The position numbers were made by a program, and so were the translations under genes. Below the pieces are notes generated by a model. That model did no database searches. It saw only the letters and a list, made by a program, of their open reading frames with translations, and was not told the origin of the DNA. A stretch of 51,710 nt of DNA, from contig UQHL01000020.1 in the NCBI GenBank assembly GCA_900540805.1, positions 1-51,710 of the forward strand, in the 5' to 3' direction. Positions 33,467 through 41,765 of the stretch are shown one piece after another (positions within the stretch are counted from its first letter, which is position 1; each line of letters starts with the position of its first letter). The DNA comes from an uncultured Eubacteriales bacterium. GTDB taxonomy: Bacteria; Bacillota; Clostridia; Christensenellales; Borkfalkiaceae.

Positions 33467-35443
33467 ATGAAAAAAATGAAAACGGCGGCGATGCTGGCGC
33501 TCTCCTGTCTCTTTCTCTTTTCCGCAGTCTCCTGCGGCGATAACCGTAAGGATTCGGGCGATTCCGCTTCCTCATCATCTTCCTCTTCTTCGGGGGCGGA
33601 GGGGCCTGCGGGAAACACCGCCGAGCAGCAACAAAAAATAGACGAGGCGCTCTCCGCGCTGGGCGATCAGGATTTTACTTACGCGCAGCTTACGGGCACG
33701 GATTCGCTCGGAAGAAAGACCCTGCCCACGATCGGCAACGAAAAGAAGTACGTAGGGCTTTTCTATTTCGTCGCCACGGGCTACGTCAATACCGACCCTT
33801 GGAATTATTCCATGCACAATAAGGTATATGATATTTCCAAGCTGCTGGAAAAATACGGCGACGACAAGCTCACCAATCCCGTGATGGCGCTTCCCTCGGG
33901 AATCACCGCGCCCTATTACGACCCGTCGATCAGCCCCGAGGGACTGGCGCATTTCTGGGGCGAGCCGCTTTACGGCTATTACCGGTCGGACGATCCGTGG
34001 GTGGTGAGAAAGCACCTCGAGCTGTTTATGAACGCGGGCATCGATTTCCTCTATCTCGATTACACGAACAACATCATCTACGAGGGGGCGACGAAGGTTC
34101 TCCTCGACGCGGTTTCGGAAATGGTGGAGGCGGGTTACGAAAACGTGCCCAAGGTCGTCCCCATGCTGAGCTATAATCCGAGCTGGGCTTCCTGGACTTT
34201 CCCCAACGTATATTCCGCTTATTTCGCAAACGAAAAGTACGACAAATGCTGGTTCCGCGCCGACGAAGCCCTCAATCCGTCGGGTAAGCCGCTCATTATC
34301 GGCAACATAGCCGCGGACAACGCACACGCGGATAAATTCTGGATCAAAAATATCCAATGGCCCGGCCAGGCGTTCGACGAGGACGCCGTTCCCTGGATGG
34401 ACTGGGATCTCGTGCAGAAAAATCATAACGGGGTGATGACCGTCACCGTCGCGCAGGGTGGAAGCTCTTCCAGCGAGGCGTATTTCGATCCCGACGTGCA
34501 TTATCAGGCCCGGGGCTATACGCCCTTTAATCCCGGAGCGCAGGGCACGGACGAGAAGGGCGTGCTGGAGGGAAGCAATTTCGAGTTCAAATGGGAGAAC
34601 GCGATCAAGGCGAGAGACGAGCTGGATATCGTCACCGTGACGGGCTGGAACGAGTGGATCGTCCGCAAGCTGGCGACCGACGACCCTGCCGCGCATCACT
34701 GGGACTGGGGCGAATATGTCGATAGCTTCACGATGGCTCTTTCGCGCGACGCGGAGATGATGAAGGGCGGATACGGCGACAATTACTATATGCAAATCGC
34801 GCGAAATATTCGTCGGTTCAGGGGCAGGACGGTGGAAAACAGCGACAACGTGGCGTCGAACGAAAAGGCGACGGTCGTCATCGATAATTTGTCCGAATGG
34901 GAGAAGATCTCCCGCCGCTACCTCGATTTAGGCACCTCGACGGTGGAGAGAAATCACACCTCCGTCGATAGGGACGTCCCTTATAAGGACGACAGCGCGC
35001 GCAACGATATCGACTATCTCAAAATCTGCAACGACGGGCAGAACCTGTACGTTGCCGTAAACGCAAAAGAGGATATCGAGCCGTATAAAAACGGCGATAC
35101 GGGCTGGATGAACCTCTATCTTTCCGCGGGAGAGGATTCGGGATGGGAAAACTACAATTTCGTCGTCAACCGCAACCCCGATACGTCCGCGGGCTGTACG
35201 AGCATCGAAAGGTTTACGGGAACGGGCAGCGAAGTAAAGGCCGCGGGGTCGGCAAAATATTTCCTTTCGGGCAAGACGATCGTCTATTCGATTCCCCTTT
35301 CCGCGCTGGGCGTGACGGAGGGGAGCGTGATCGAGATTAAGGCGACGGATAATCTGCAGCGCTTCGGAGAGGCGGACGATTTCTATATTTCGGGCGACAG
35401 CGCGCCCATGGGGCGGCTGAATTACGCCTATAGGATCGCCTGA
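33467..35443 (+). CDS. Surface lipoprotein with GH99/WbsX-like barrel and C-terminal sugar-binding-like domain (copy 1)
   Basis: 658 residues. Lipobox AVS-Cys23, then a Ser-rich linker (35-47). The catalytic-type region (about 60-440) contains YVGLFYFVATGY, HFWGEPLYGYYRSDDPWVVRKHLELF, NAGIDFLYLDYTN and VTGWNEW with Glu396. GWNEW motifs with an ordered DxD-type strand are seen in GH99, GH71 and WbsX-type proteins. The last 180 residues form a beta domain resembling CBM9-like modules (LYVAVNAKEDI, NFVVNRNP). It follows the second ABC importer, so it probably cleaves or binds a polysaccharide outside the cell. The exact family is not certain. Confidence 0.75.
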   Translation: MKKMKTAAMLALSCLFLFSAVSCGDNRKDSGDSASSSSSSSSGAEGPAGNTAEQQQKIDEALSALGDQDFTYAQLTGTDSLGRKTLPTIGNEKKYVGLFYFVATGYVNTDPWNYSMHNKVYDISKLLEKYGDDKLTNPVMALPSGITAPYYDPSISPEGLAHFWGEPLYGYYRSDDPWVVRKHLELFMNAGIDFLYLDYTNNIIYEGATKVLLDAVSEMVEAGYENVPKVVPMLSYNPSWASWTFPNVYSAYFANEKYDKCWFRADEALNPSGKPLIIGNIAADNAHADKFWIKNIQWPGQAFDEDAVPWMDWDLVQKNHNGVMTVTVAQGGSSSSEAYFDPDVHYQARGYTPFNPGAQGTDEKGVLEGSNFEFKWENAIKARDELDIVTVTGWNEWIVRKLATDDPAAHHWDWGEYVDSFTMALSRDAEMMKGGYGDNYYMQIARNIRRFRGRTVENSDNVASNEKATVVIDNLSEWEKISRRYLDLGTSTVERNHTSVDRDVPYKDDSARNDIDYLKICNDGQNLYVAVNAKEDIEPYKNGDTGWMNLYLSAGEDSGWENYNFVVNRNPDTSAGCTSIERFTGTGSEVKAAGSAKYFLSGKTIVYSIPLSALGVTEGSVIEIKATDNLQRFGEADDFYISGDSAPMGRLNYAYRIA

Positions 35444-35467
35444 CCCCGCGCGGAAAAGGAGGTTGTC

Positions 35468-37492
35468 ATGAAAAAACTGAAAAAACTTGTGCCCTTTCTT
35501 ACGGCTTTGACGCTGTTGTTTTCTTCCGCAGCCTGCGGAGGCGGAACCGATTCGGCAGGCGGCTCTTCTTCAAGCTCCTTTCAGGAGAGCTCCTCCTCGT
35601 CCTCGGACGGGGGCGGAAGCTCCTCCTCGTCGGGCAGCTCCGCGGAGGAAACGGACGAGGGGCAGAAAGCCGTGAACGAGGCTCTCGCAAAACTTTCGGC
35701 GGAGGATTTCACCTATGCGCAGCTCATGGGCACCGATTCACTGGGGAGAAAGACCATGCCCGTGATCGGCAAGGAGAAAAAATACGTCGGGATTTTCTAT
35801 TTTGTCCTGCTGGGACAGGAAACGCACGATACGATTTACGACATCACCAAGCTGTTGGAAACCTACGGTTCGTCAACGACCCTTCCCGACGGACGCAAGA
35901 ACCCGATCTTCGACCTCGACGACAAGACGATCAGCCCGTACAGCCGCGCGCATTATTGGGGCGAGCCGCTTTACGGCTACTATAAATCCACCGATAAATG
36001 GGTGATCCGCAGGCATCTGGAATTATTTATGAACGCGGGCATCGATTTCCTCTATCTCGACTATTCCAACGGCCACGTCTATCCCGCCGCGGTGGACGCG
36101 CTTATACGGGTGATCAAAGAAATGCAGGACGAGGGGTACAAAAACGTCCCCACCATCGCGTTTCTCTGCCCCAACGCCAAGGACACCGACAGCGCGGCCA
36201 ATCAGATGGGCAGCGTAGATGTCCTCGATTATTTATGGCGGAATTATTACAGCGACAGCGAATACGACAGCTGCTGGTTCAGAGGGGACAAGAGCATCAA
36301 CCGTTACGAAAATCCGCTCGTCATCGGGCGTTTCGCTTCGGCGACGGAGAAAGAAATCCCTCCGATCGTGCGCGACAGCCTGTGGCTGAAAGAGCTTCAA
36401 TGGCCCATGGGCATGAAAGACACGCCCGACGCTTTCCCCTGGATGGAATGGAACGCTCCGGGTACGACGCAATACAATCACGCCGGAATCATGAACGTCT
36501 CCGTCGCACAGCACGTAAATTCGTGGTCGAGCACGAGCTATCTCGACAGCCTGACGCCGGGAAAGAAATATTCGTACCGCGCGCGCGGCTGGGACCCCGC
36601 GGAGCCGGATAAATACGGCGCCGACGAGGAAAAAGTGCTGGCGGGAAGCAATTTCGAGTGGCAGTGGCAAAACGCGCTGGCCGAAAAGGACGATCTGTAT
36701 ATGCTCACGCTGACGGGATGGAACGAATGGGTCGCCCCCAAGGTGAATTACGGCGCGAGCTACGGCGGCGTGTTTAACGACGCGTTCAACTGCGCGTTTT
36801 CGCGCGATGCGGAAATGATGAAGGGCGGCTACGGCGATAACTATTATATGCAGATCGCCCGCAACGTCCGCGAATTTTCGGGGATACGGGAGGAGGGCAC
36901 GGACAATGTGGCTCTGTTCGGACAAGTCAAGGCGTCGGGGACAGCGGACGCCGCTTCCCTGCCTGCCCGTTTTTTAGACATCGGAAGCGACGCGCTGGCG
37001 CGCACCGATAAGGCGATCGACGATAAAATCGATTATTCCGACACCTCAAACCGCAACAATATCCTCGAAACGCGCGTCGGAAACGACGGCGAAAACCTTT
37101 ACGTCGCCGTAAAGACCAAGGACGACGTGAAAGGCCCCGCCGCGGGCGATACCAATTGGATGACCCTGTATCTGTCTGTGGGAAGCGGCGGCTGGGAAAA
37201 CTATAAATTTGTCATCAACCGCACGCCCGAGCTCGCCGCGGGCACGACGAGCATCGAAAAGTTTACCGGCTCAAAAACCTCGACGATCTCTGCGGGAAGC
37301 GCGAAAATCGCCGTTTCGGGCGATACGGTGTTCTATACCATTCCGCTCTCCGCGCTGGGCGTATCGGCGGGCGAGGTCGTCGGGATCAAGGCGACGGACA
37401 ATCTGCAAGCCTTCGGCGACGCGGACGATTTCTATATTTCGGGCGACTGCGCGCCTCTCGGCAGGCTCAATTACGCTTACAAAATCGCCTGA
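35468..37492 (+). CDS. Surface lipoprotein with GH99/WbsX-like barrel (copy 2, paralogue)
   Basis: 674 residues. Lipobox SAA-Cys23 followed by a longer Ser/Gly linker (31-58). It shares with copy 1 the block DFTYAQLxGTDSLGRKT, HYWGEPLYGYYKSTDKWVIRRHLELF, NAGIDFLYLDYSN, LTGWNEW (Glu420) and MMKGGYGDNYYMQIARN. The C-terminal sugar-binding-like domain is also conserved. Copies differ most between residues about 150-260, so they may act on different linkages. It begins 24 bases after copy 1 behind AAAGGAGG and ends the operon at the terminator. Confidence 0.75.
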   Translation: MKKLKKLVPFLTALTLLFSSAACGGGTDSAGGSSSSSFQESSSSSSDGGGSSSSSGSSAEETDEGQKAVNEALAKLSAEDFTYAQLMGTDSLGRKTMPVIGKEKKYVGIFYFVLLGQETHDTIYDITKLLETYGSSTTLPDGRKNPIFDLDDKTISPYSRAHYWGEPLYGYYKSTDKWVIRRHLELFMNAGIDFLYLDYSNGHVYPAAVDALIRVIKEMQDEGYKNVPTIAFLCPNAKDTDSAANQMGSVDVLDYLWRNYYSDSEYDSCWFRGDKSINRYENPLVIGRFASATEKEIPPIVRDSLWLKELQWPMGMKDTPDAFPWMEWNAPGTTQYNHAGIMNVSVAQHVNSWSSTSYLDSLTPGKKYSYRARGWDPAEPDKYGADEEKVLAGSNFEWQWQNALAEKDDLYMLTLTGWNEWVAPKVNYGASYGGVFNDAFNCAFSRDAEMMKGGYGDNYYMQIARNVREFSGIREEGTDNVALFGQVKASGTADAASLPARFLDIGSDALARTDKAIDDKIDYSDTSNRNNILETRVGNDGENLYVAVKTKDDVKGPAAGDTNWMTLYLSVGSGGWENYKFVINRTPELAAGTTSIEKFTGSKTSTISAGSAKIAVSGDTVFYTIPLSALGVSAGEVVGIKATDNLQAFGDADDFYISGDCAPLGRLNYAYKIA

Positions 37493-37515
37493 ATGAGGAA
37501 GCTTTCGGCAAAAAA

Positions 37516-37546
37516 GAGCAGTCCGTAACGGGACTGCTCGGTATTT
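37516..37546 (+). terminator. Terminator after the second lipoprotein gene
   Basis: GAGCAGTCC (37516-37524) pairs with GGACTGCTC (37531-37539), loop GTAACG, preceded by AAAAA and followed by GGTATTTT. Confidence 0.8.
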
Positions 37547-37602
37547 TGTACCTTTTTCGGGGGCAAGAATGTCTTTTTTCGCCGTAATTTACGAACGGAC
37601 GT

Positions 37603-37678
37603 CGATTTACACGCCGAAACTGGCGAACGGCTGTCGATTTACATGTTGCACCCTGCGCGTGTCCCCCCGATTTACACG
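37603..37678. repeat. Three CGATTTACAYG direct repeats, possible insertion-sequence remnant
   Basis: CGATTTACACG at 37603, CGATTTACATG at 37635 and CGATTTACACG at 37668, spaced 32-33 bases. Such repeated TGTAAATCG boxes are typical of the multi-repeat ends of IS21-family elements, but no transposase lies nearby. TATAAT at 37680 follows the last box. They might instead be regulator sites. The rest of 37547-37725 shows nothing else. Confidence 0.35.
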
Positions 37679-37725
37679 CTATAATAAAGCGGCCGCCGAT
37701 TTTTCGGCGCAATTGCCGCGTTGCC

Positions 37726-38511
37726 TTATTTTTCGGCGATTTGGGAGGGCGTGGTGCCGTACTCGCGCTGATAGACCCGATAGAAGGTGGCGAGCGAATT
37801 GAAGCCCGAATCCATGGCCGCGGAAAGGATGGGCGTGCCCTGTTTGATTAGATAGGCCGCGAAGTTTACTCTCATTCGGCCGAGATAGGTGCGGAAATTG
37901 GTGTGAAAACAGCGGTGGAAGAGCGCGGAAAAATAATTTTCGCTGTATCCGACGGAGGCCGCCACGGAGGCTAGCGTGATATTTTCGGTGAGGTGTTCCT
38001 GGATAAAAAACAGCACCCGCCGCATAAAATCCCGATCCCGCGTATGCTGGGTGCTTTCGAGGGGAACGGCCTGTTCCAGAAGCCCTAAAAGGGCCTCGTA
38101 CAGCCCCGCGAAAAGGTAGGAGTTTTTCGGATCGGACACCCTCATGATCTCCATGAGGTGGCGGAAGGGCCGGGCGGCGGCGGGGTTTTTGATAAAGTTA
38201 TCCGAGAAGCTGCGCCCGTTTTTATGCGCTTTGAAGGGATCGAGATAGCGGTTGGGCACGGTGACCAACGAGCTGAGGCTTTCGGGGCGCAGCGCCGTAA
38301 TGCTGTAATCGTCGAAGCTGTCGGCAAAGGCGATTTCTCCCTCGGAAAGCTCCTCCGTTTTACCGTTTACGGTGACGGAATATCTGCCCTTGTTGATGAT
38401 GAGAAACGCGACCTGGCCGTGGAAATGGTAGGGGCATTCGTTTTGCTTGTCGAAGGCGAGATACTGCGAATCGGTGATGTCGCGGCAGGCTTCGTAGAAA
38501 GCTTGCTTCAT
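37726..38511 (-). CDS. AraC-family regulator
   Basis: 261 residues, started at 38511 (MKQAFYEACRDI) behind AAGGAGG; the frame continues far upstream but that part is antisense to the dehydrogenase gene. N-terminal cupin (CPYHFHGQVAFLIINKGRYSVTVNG), C-terminal HTH domain (LASVAASVGYSENYFSALFHRCFHTNF and LSAAMDSGFNSLATFYRVYQREYG). It is divergent from the dehydrogenase/ThuA operon at 38713. The shared blocks at 38525-38643 lie between them, making it a candidate to control that operon and the genes at 25.7 kb. Confidence 0.92.
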   Translation of the reverse strand: MKQAFYEACRDITDSQYLAFDKQNECPYHFHGQVAFLIINKGRYSVTVNGKTEELSEGEIAFADSFDDYSITALRPESLSSLVTVPNRYLDPFKAHKNGRSFSDNFIKNPAAARPFRHLMEIMRVSDPKNSYLFAGLYEALLGLLEQAVPLESTQHTRDRDFMRRVLFFIQEHLTENITLASVAASVGYSENYFSALFHRCFHTNFRTYLGRMRVNFAAYLIKQGTPILSAAMDSGFNSLATFYRVYQREYGTTPSQIAEK

Positions 38512-38524
38512 GGGAGAAACCTCC

Positions 38525-38593
38525 TTATCGTAATTTTTGATAACAAAAGCATAAATATTGACGAGACAGACGGGGTTTTTTGTTGTATGCTTA
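38525..38593 (+). promoter_or_regulatory. 69-bp conserved regulatory block, copy B
   Basis: Gap-free match to 25475-25543. The first 15 bases, TTATCGTAATTTTTG, are identical, and TTTTTTG and CTTA are shared near the end. It lies in the divergent spacer between the AraC gene and the dehydrogenase operon, in the same orientation relative to its target as copy A. Confidence 0.55.
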
Positions 38594-38683
38594 TCACAGA
38601 AGCGAAAATACGGGAGCGCGGCAGGGGCGGCGGATATTTTCGCGCCCCGTCCGAACGGCGCTTGGACAATGTTATTATATAAT
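38591..38683 (+). promoter_or_regulatory. Single copy of the promoter/inverted-repeat cassette
   Basis: TATCACAGAA is followed by GCGAAAATA (38602-38610) and its exact complement TATTTTCGC (38635-38643), spanning 42 bases. GCGCCCCGTCCGAACG follows, then TATAAT at 38678-38683, 30 bases ahead of the dehydrogenase start. Order, arm sequence and spacing match the triple array at 42636-42879. This is the evidence that the cassette is a shared operator rather than a chance hairpin. Confidence 0.65.
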
Positions 38684-38712
38684 AAAATAAAAAAAATTAC
38701 AAGGAAATCGGT

Positions 38713-39747
38713 ATGAAAAAACAGCTGAATATTGCGATCATCGGGTTCGGCGGCATGGGCGAGTGGCACTGCCATCAAATGAAAGCGAGCAAGATCATGA
38801 ACGTCGTCGGCGTTTACGATATTTCCGAGAAACGCCAAAAGCGCGCGGCGGAGCTCGGCCTTAAAGTTTTCGAAAGCCCGGTCGCGGTCGCCGTGGAAGA
38901 GGGGCTGGACGCCGTCCTCATTGCCACGCCCAACGATCTGCACCTTCCCTATACGGAGTATTTCGCCGCGCGGGGAAAGCATATTATTTGCGAAAAGCCC
39001 GCCGCGCTTACGTCGGGGTATTTCGAAATGATGACGGACGCCGCGAAGGCGGGCGGCGTTTTGCTGATCGTGCATCAGAATCGCCGCTGGGACCCCGATT
39101 TTCTCACGGTGAAACAGCTGAAGGCGGAAGGGACGATCGGGGAAATTTACGATATCGAGTCCTGCGTGACGGGCTCCCACGGGATTCCCGGGGATTGGCG
39201 GAAAGTGAAGGAAAAGGGCGGCGGGATGCTGATGGATTGGGGGATTCACCTCATCGACCAGATGCTGCAGTTCGATTCCTCGCCCGTAGTGGATGTGGAC
39301 TGCGACATGAGCTATATAGAGGGCTTCGAGGTGGACGACGGATTTACGCTGCGCCTGCGCTTCCAAAGCGGGCTCCGCGCCACGCTGATCGTGGATACAA
39401 ACTGCTTTATCAACCGTCCCCGCTGGCGGATGCAGGGCACGGACGGCACGGCCGTTATCGAAAATTGGGCGCGCGAGGGAAAAATCGTGCGGGTTAAAGA
39501 AAGAGAGGACAAATACCTGCGCGGGATCGACGCGGGCAACGGCTTTACGCGCACGATGGCCGACCGCTCCGCCGTCACGGTGGAGGAATTGCCTCTGCCC
39601 GAGCCCATGCCCGAGGCGTTCGCCTTTTATAAAAACGTTTTGGCGGCGGTGAACGGCGGCGAACTCGCCGTAAAGCCCGAGGAGGTCTCCCGCGCGCTGA
39701 AGGTGATGGGCTTTGCGACGCTGGGACGCCTGCCCTGCCGAATTTGA
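38713..39747 (+). CDS. Gfo/Idh/MocA-family dehydrogenase
   Basis: 344 residues. N-terminal IAIIGFGGMGEWH, EKP motif in IICEKPAALTSGYF, and GGGMLMDWGIHLIDQML with the catalytic His. The tail has PEEVSRALKVMGFATLGR. It is first in a unit with a second dehydrogenase and a ThuA-like gene. ThuA/ThuB-type pairs are known to oxidise trehalose and other disaccharides at C3; the substrate here is unknown. It is preceded by the shared operator cassette and AAGGAAATCGGT. Confidence 0.88.
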   Translation: MKKQLNIAIIGFGGMGEWHCHQMKASKIMNVVGVYDISEKRQKRAAELGLKVFESPVAVAVEEGLDAVLIATPNDLHLPYTEYFAARGKHIICEKPAALTSGYFEMMTDAAKAGGVLLIVHQNRRWDPDFLTVKQLKAEGTIGEIYDIESCVTGSHGIPGDWRKVKEKGGGMLMDWGIHLIDQMLQFDSSPVVDVDCDMSYIEGFEVDDGFTLRLRFQSGLRATLIVDTNCFINRPRWRMQGTDGTAVIENWAREGKIVRVKEREDKYLRGIDAGNGFTRTMADRSAVTVEELPLPEPMPEAFAFYKNVLAAVNGGELAVKPEEVSRALKVMGFATLGRLPCRI

Positions 39748-39815
39748 GCTTCCCGTCGGATTTATGCGCCGAAAGCGCGCCTACAAACAATGAAAGATAT
39801 TTCGGAGGAATTATC

Positions 39816-40874
39816 ATGAACAAAATCAAAACGGCAATCGTCGGCTGCGGCGGAATTGCCCTCAACGCACACCTGCCCGCCATTCAGAGCCTCGAAAATG
39901 TAGAAATCGTCGCTATCTGCGACAGCAATCCCGCAAAATTGGACCCGTTTGAAGAAAAGATCGGCTATAGGGTCGAAAAATTTACCGATTATAAAGACCT
40001 GCTCGCCAAAATTAAGCCCGACGCCGTCCACGTCTGCACGCCCAACTACGTGCATTCGGAAATCGCTTCGGCGGCCCTGCTGGCAGGGGCGGACGTGCTC
40101 TGTGAAAAGCCCGACGCCATGACCGCCGTTCAGGTGGAGGAAATGAAGGCCGCGCGGGACAGGAGCGGAAAGACGCTGCTGGTTATGCGGAACAACCGCT
40201 TTCTCGACGCGTCCGACGTGGTGCGCTCTTTGATTAAGGAGGGCAAAACGGGGGAGCTTTATACGGGGCGCTGCGGTTGGATACGCCGCCGCGGAATTCC
40301 CGGCGCGGGCGGCTGGTTTACGACGAAAGCGCAGTCGGGCGGCGGGCCGCTGATCGACCTCGGCGTTCATTTTATCGACCTCGCCATGCACTTTATGGGC
40401 AGCCCCAAGCCCGTGGCGGTCAGCGGATGCACGTACTGTAAATTTGCCGACAGCACGATTTCCGATTCCGTCCATTCCCAGTTCGGGGAAAAGGTGGCGG
40501 GCGGTACGTTCGACGTGGAGGACCTTTCCATCGGCTTTATCCGTTTCGCCGACGGCAGAAGCCTGCAGATCGAATTCAGCTGGGCGTCCAACATCGAGGA
40601 AGAGAAAAACTTTGTCGAGCTGCGCGGCGAAAAACTCGGCTTCACTATCTGCAACGACCAACTCACCGTTTACGGCGAGCAGACGGGGCATCTGACGGAT
40701 ACGAAAGTGCACGTCGGGCCCAACTTCGGACACGCGCGTTATATCCGTCATTTTTATGACGTGGCTTACAACGGCGCGGAACCTATTTACGACATTGAGG
40801 AGGGCATCAATATGATCCGTATCCTCAACGCCATGTACGAATCCGCCGCGACGGGCAAAGAAGTCCGTCTGTAA
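39816..40874 (+). CDS. Gfo/Idh/MocA-family dehydrogenase
   Basis: 352 residues, started at 39816 behind TTCGGAGGAATT; an in-frame start at 39744 would overlap the previous gene and has no ribosome binding site. Motifs: TAIVGCGGIALNAHLPAI, VLCEKPDAMTAVQVEEM, GGGPLIDLGVHFIDLAMHFMG. It differs clearly from the upstream dehydrogenase, so the pair may run successive or opposite redox steps. It lies 24 bases ahead of the ThuA-like gene. Confidence 0.88.
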   Translation: MNKIKTAIVGCGGIALNAHLPAIQSLENVEIVAICDSNPAKLDPFEEKIGYRVEKFTDYKDLLAKIKPDAVHVCTPNYVHSEIASAALLAGADVLCEKPDAMTAVQVEEMKAARDRSGKTLLVMRNNRFLDASDVVRSLIKEGKTGELYTGRCGWIRRRGIPGAGGWFTTKAQSGGGPLIDLGVHFIDLAMHFMGSPKPVAVSGCTYCKFADSTISDSVHSQFGEKVAGGTFDVEDLSIGFIRFADGRSLQIEFSWASNIEEEKNFVELRGEKLGFTICNDQLTVYGEQTGHLTDTKVHVGPNFGHARYIRHFYDVAYNGAEPIYDIEEGINMIRILNAMYESAATGKEVRL

Positions 40875-40898
40875 GCGCGGCTTTAAGGAGATAAGAAT

Positions 40899-41612
40899 AT
40901 GATCAGAGTAACCGTCTGGAACGAATACAACGGCACGCAGAACTTCCCCCATTATCCGAAGGGCCTGCACGAATATATCAAGGACTTTCTCAACGAGCGC
41001 GAGGGGATTACCGCTACTTCCCAGATTCAATTCTGCGAGGGCGAAGGGCTGACGGAGGAAATATTGTCCGCCACCGACGTGCTCGTGTTTTGGGCGCACG
41101 GCTTTCACGAGCTGCTTTCCGAAGCCGCCGCAAACCGCGTCGTCAGCCATGTGCAGCGGGGCATGGGCGCCGTGTTTCTCCATTCCGCGCATATGTGTAA
41201 GCCCTTCCGCCGTCTGATGGGCACCAGCTGTACGCTGAAATGGCGGGAGGCGGAGGAGCGGGAACGCCTCTGGATCGTCGATCCCACCCACCCCGTCGCC
41301 AAAGGCCTGCCCGAACAGATTGTCATTCCGCACGAGGAAATGTACGGCGAAAAATTCGATATTCCCACGCCCGACGCTTTGATTGCGATCGGCTGGTTTC
41401 AGGGCGGCGAGGTGATGCGTTCGGTCTGTGCCTATCAGAGGGGATTGGGGCGAATCGTCTATATCCAGCCCGGCCACGAGACCTATCCCGTGTATTTACA
41501 GCCCGAAATTCAGCAGCTGATCGAAAACGCGGTGCGTTGGACCGCGCCCGTCGCCAAGGCGGAACGGCTCGAATGTCCCTGGATCAAGGAACCTTTGGAA
41601 AAGCTTAAATAA
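40899..41612 (+). CDS. ThuA-like protein
   Basis: 237 residues. The ThuA fold (glutamine-amidotransferase-like) is indicated by MIRVTVWNEYNGTQ, DVLVFWAHGFHELL, GAVFLHSAHMCKPFRRLMGTSC, and a late GRIVYIQPGHETYPVY. ThuA proteins act next to Gfo/Idh/MocA enzymes in the uptake and oxidation of disaccharides. Their biochemical step is not settled; a role on the 3-keto intermediate is likely. It has TTTAAGGAG ahead and is the last gene before a terminator. Confidence 0.85.
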   Translation: MIRVTVWNEYNGTQNFPHYPKGLHEYIKDFLNEREGITATSQIQFCEGEGLTEEILSATDVLVFWAHGFHELLSEAAANRVVSHVQRGMGAVFLHSAHMCKPFRRLMGTSCTLKWREAEERERLWIVDPTHPVAKGLPEQIVIPHEEMYGEKFDIPTPDALIAIGWFQGGEVMRSVCAYQRGLGRIVYIQPGHETYPVYLQPEIQQLIENAVRWTAPVAKAERLECPWIKEPLEKLK

Positions 41613-41623
41613 ATACCGACAAG

Positions 41624-41654
41624 CGTCCGCGGGCAGTGCCGCGGGCGTTTTTTT
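41624..41654 (+). terminator. Terminator after the ThuA-like gene
   Basis: CGTCCGCGG pairs with CCGCGGGCG (one T-G pair), loop GCAGTG, followed by seven T. Confidence 0.88.
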
Positions 41655-41710
41655 CCGAAATGAATAAGCCCCGGAGGGCGTTGGCTGCAAAGGCGGGGGC
41701 GGGAAAAGGA

Positions 41711-41739
41711 TTGACTGAAAGGCGCAATCATGCTATAAT
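41711..41739 (+). promoter_or_regulatory. Promoter of the AraC gene at 41766
   Basis: TTGACT (41711-41716), 17-base spacer, TATAAT (41734-41739); the leader is about 20 bases. Confidence 0.88.
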
Positions 41740-41765
41740 GGGGGCAGGGACAAAGGAGAAAAAGG

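Noticed and set aside
38512..39366. Upstream extension of the AraC gene that ends at 37726
   Set aside because: The extra 285 codons are antisense to the dehydrogenase gene; the AraC cupin begins at 38511 behind AAGGAGG.
39762..41477. 571-codon minus-strand frame opposite the dehydrogenase/ThuA genes
   Set aside because: Shadow of high-G+C coding sequence; spans two real genes and their spacer.
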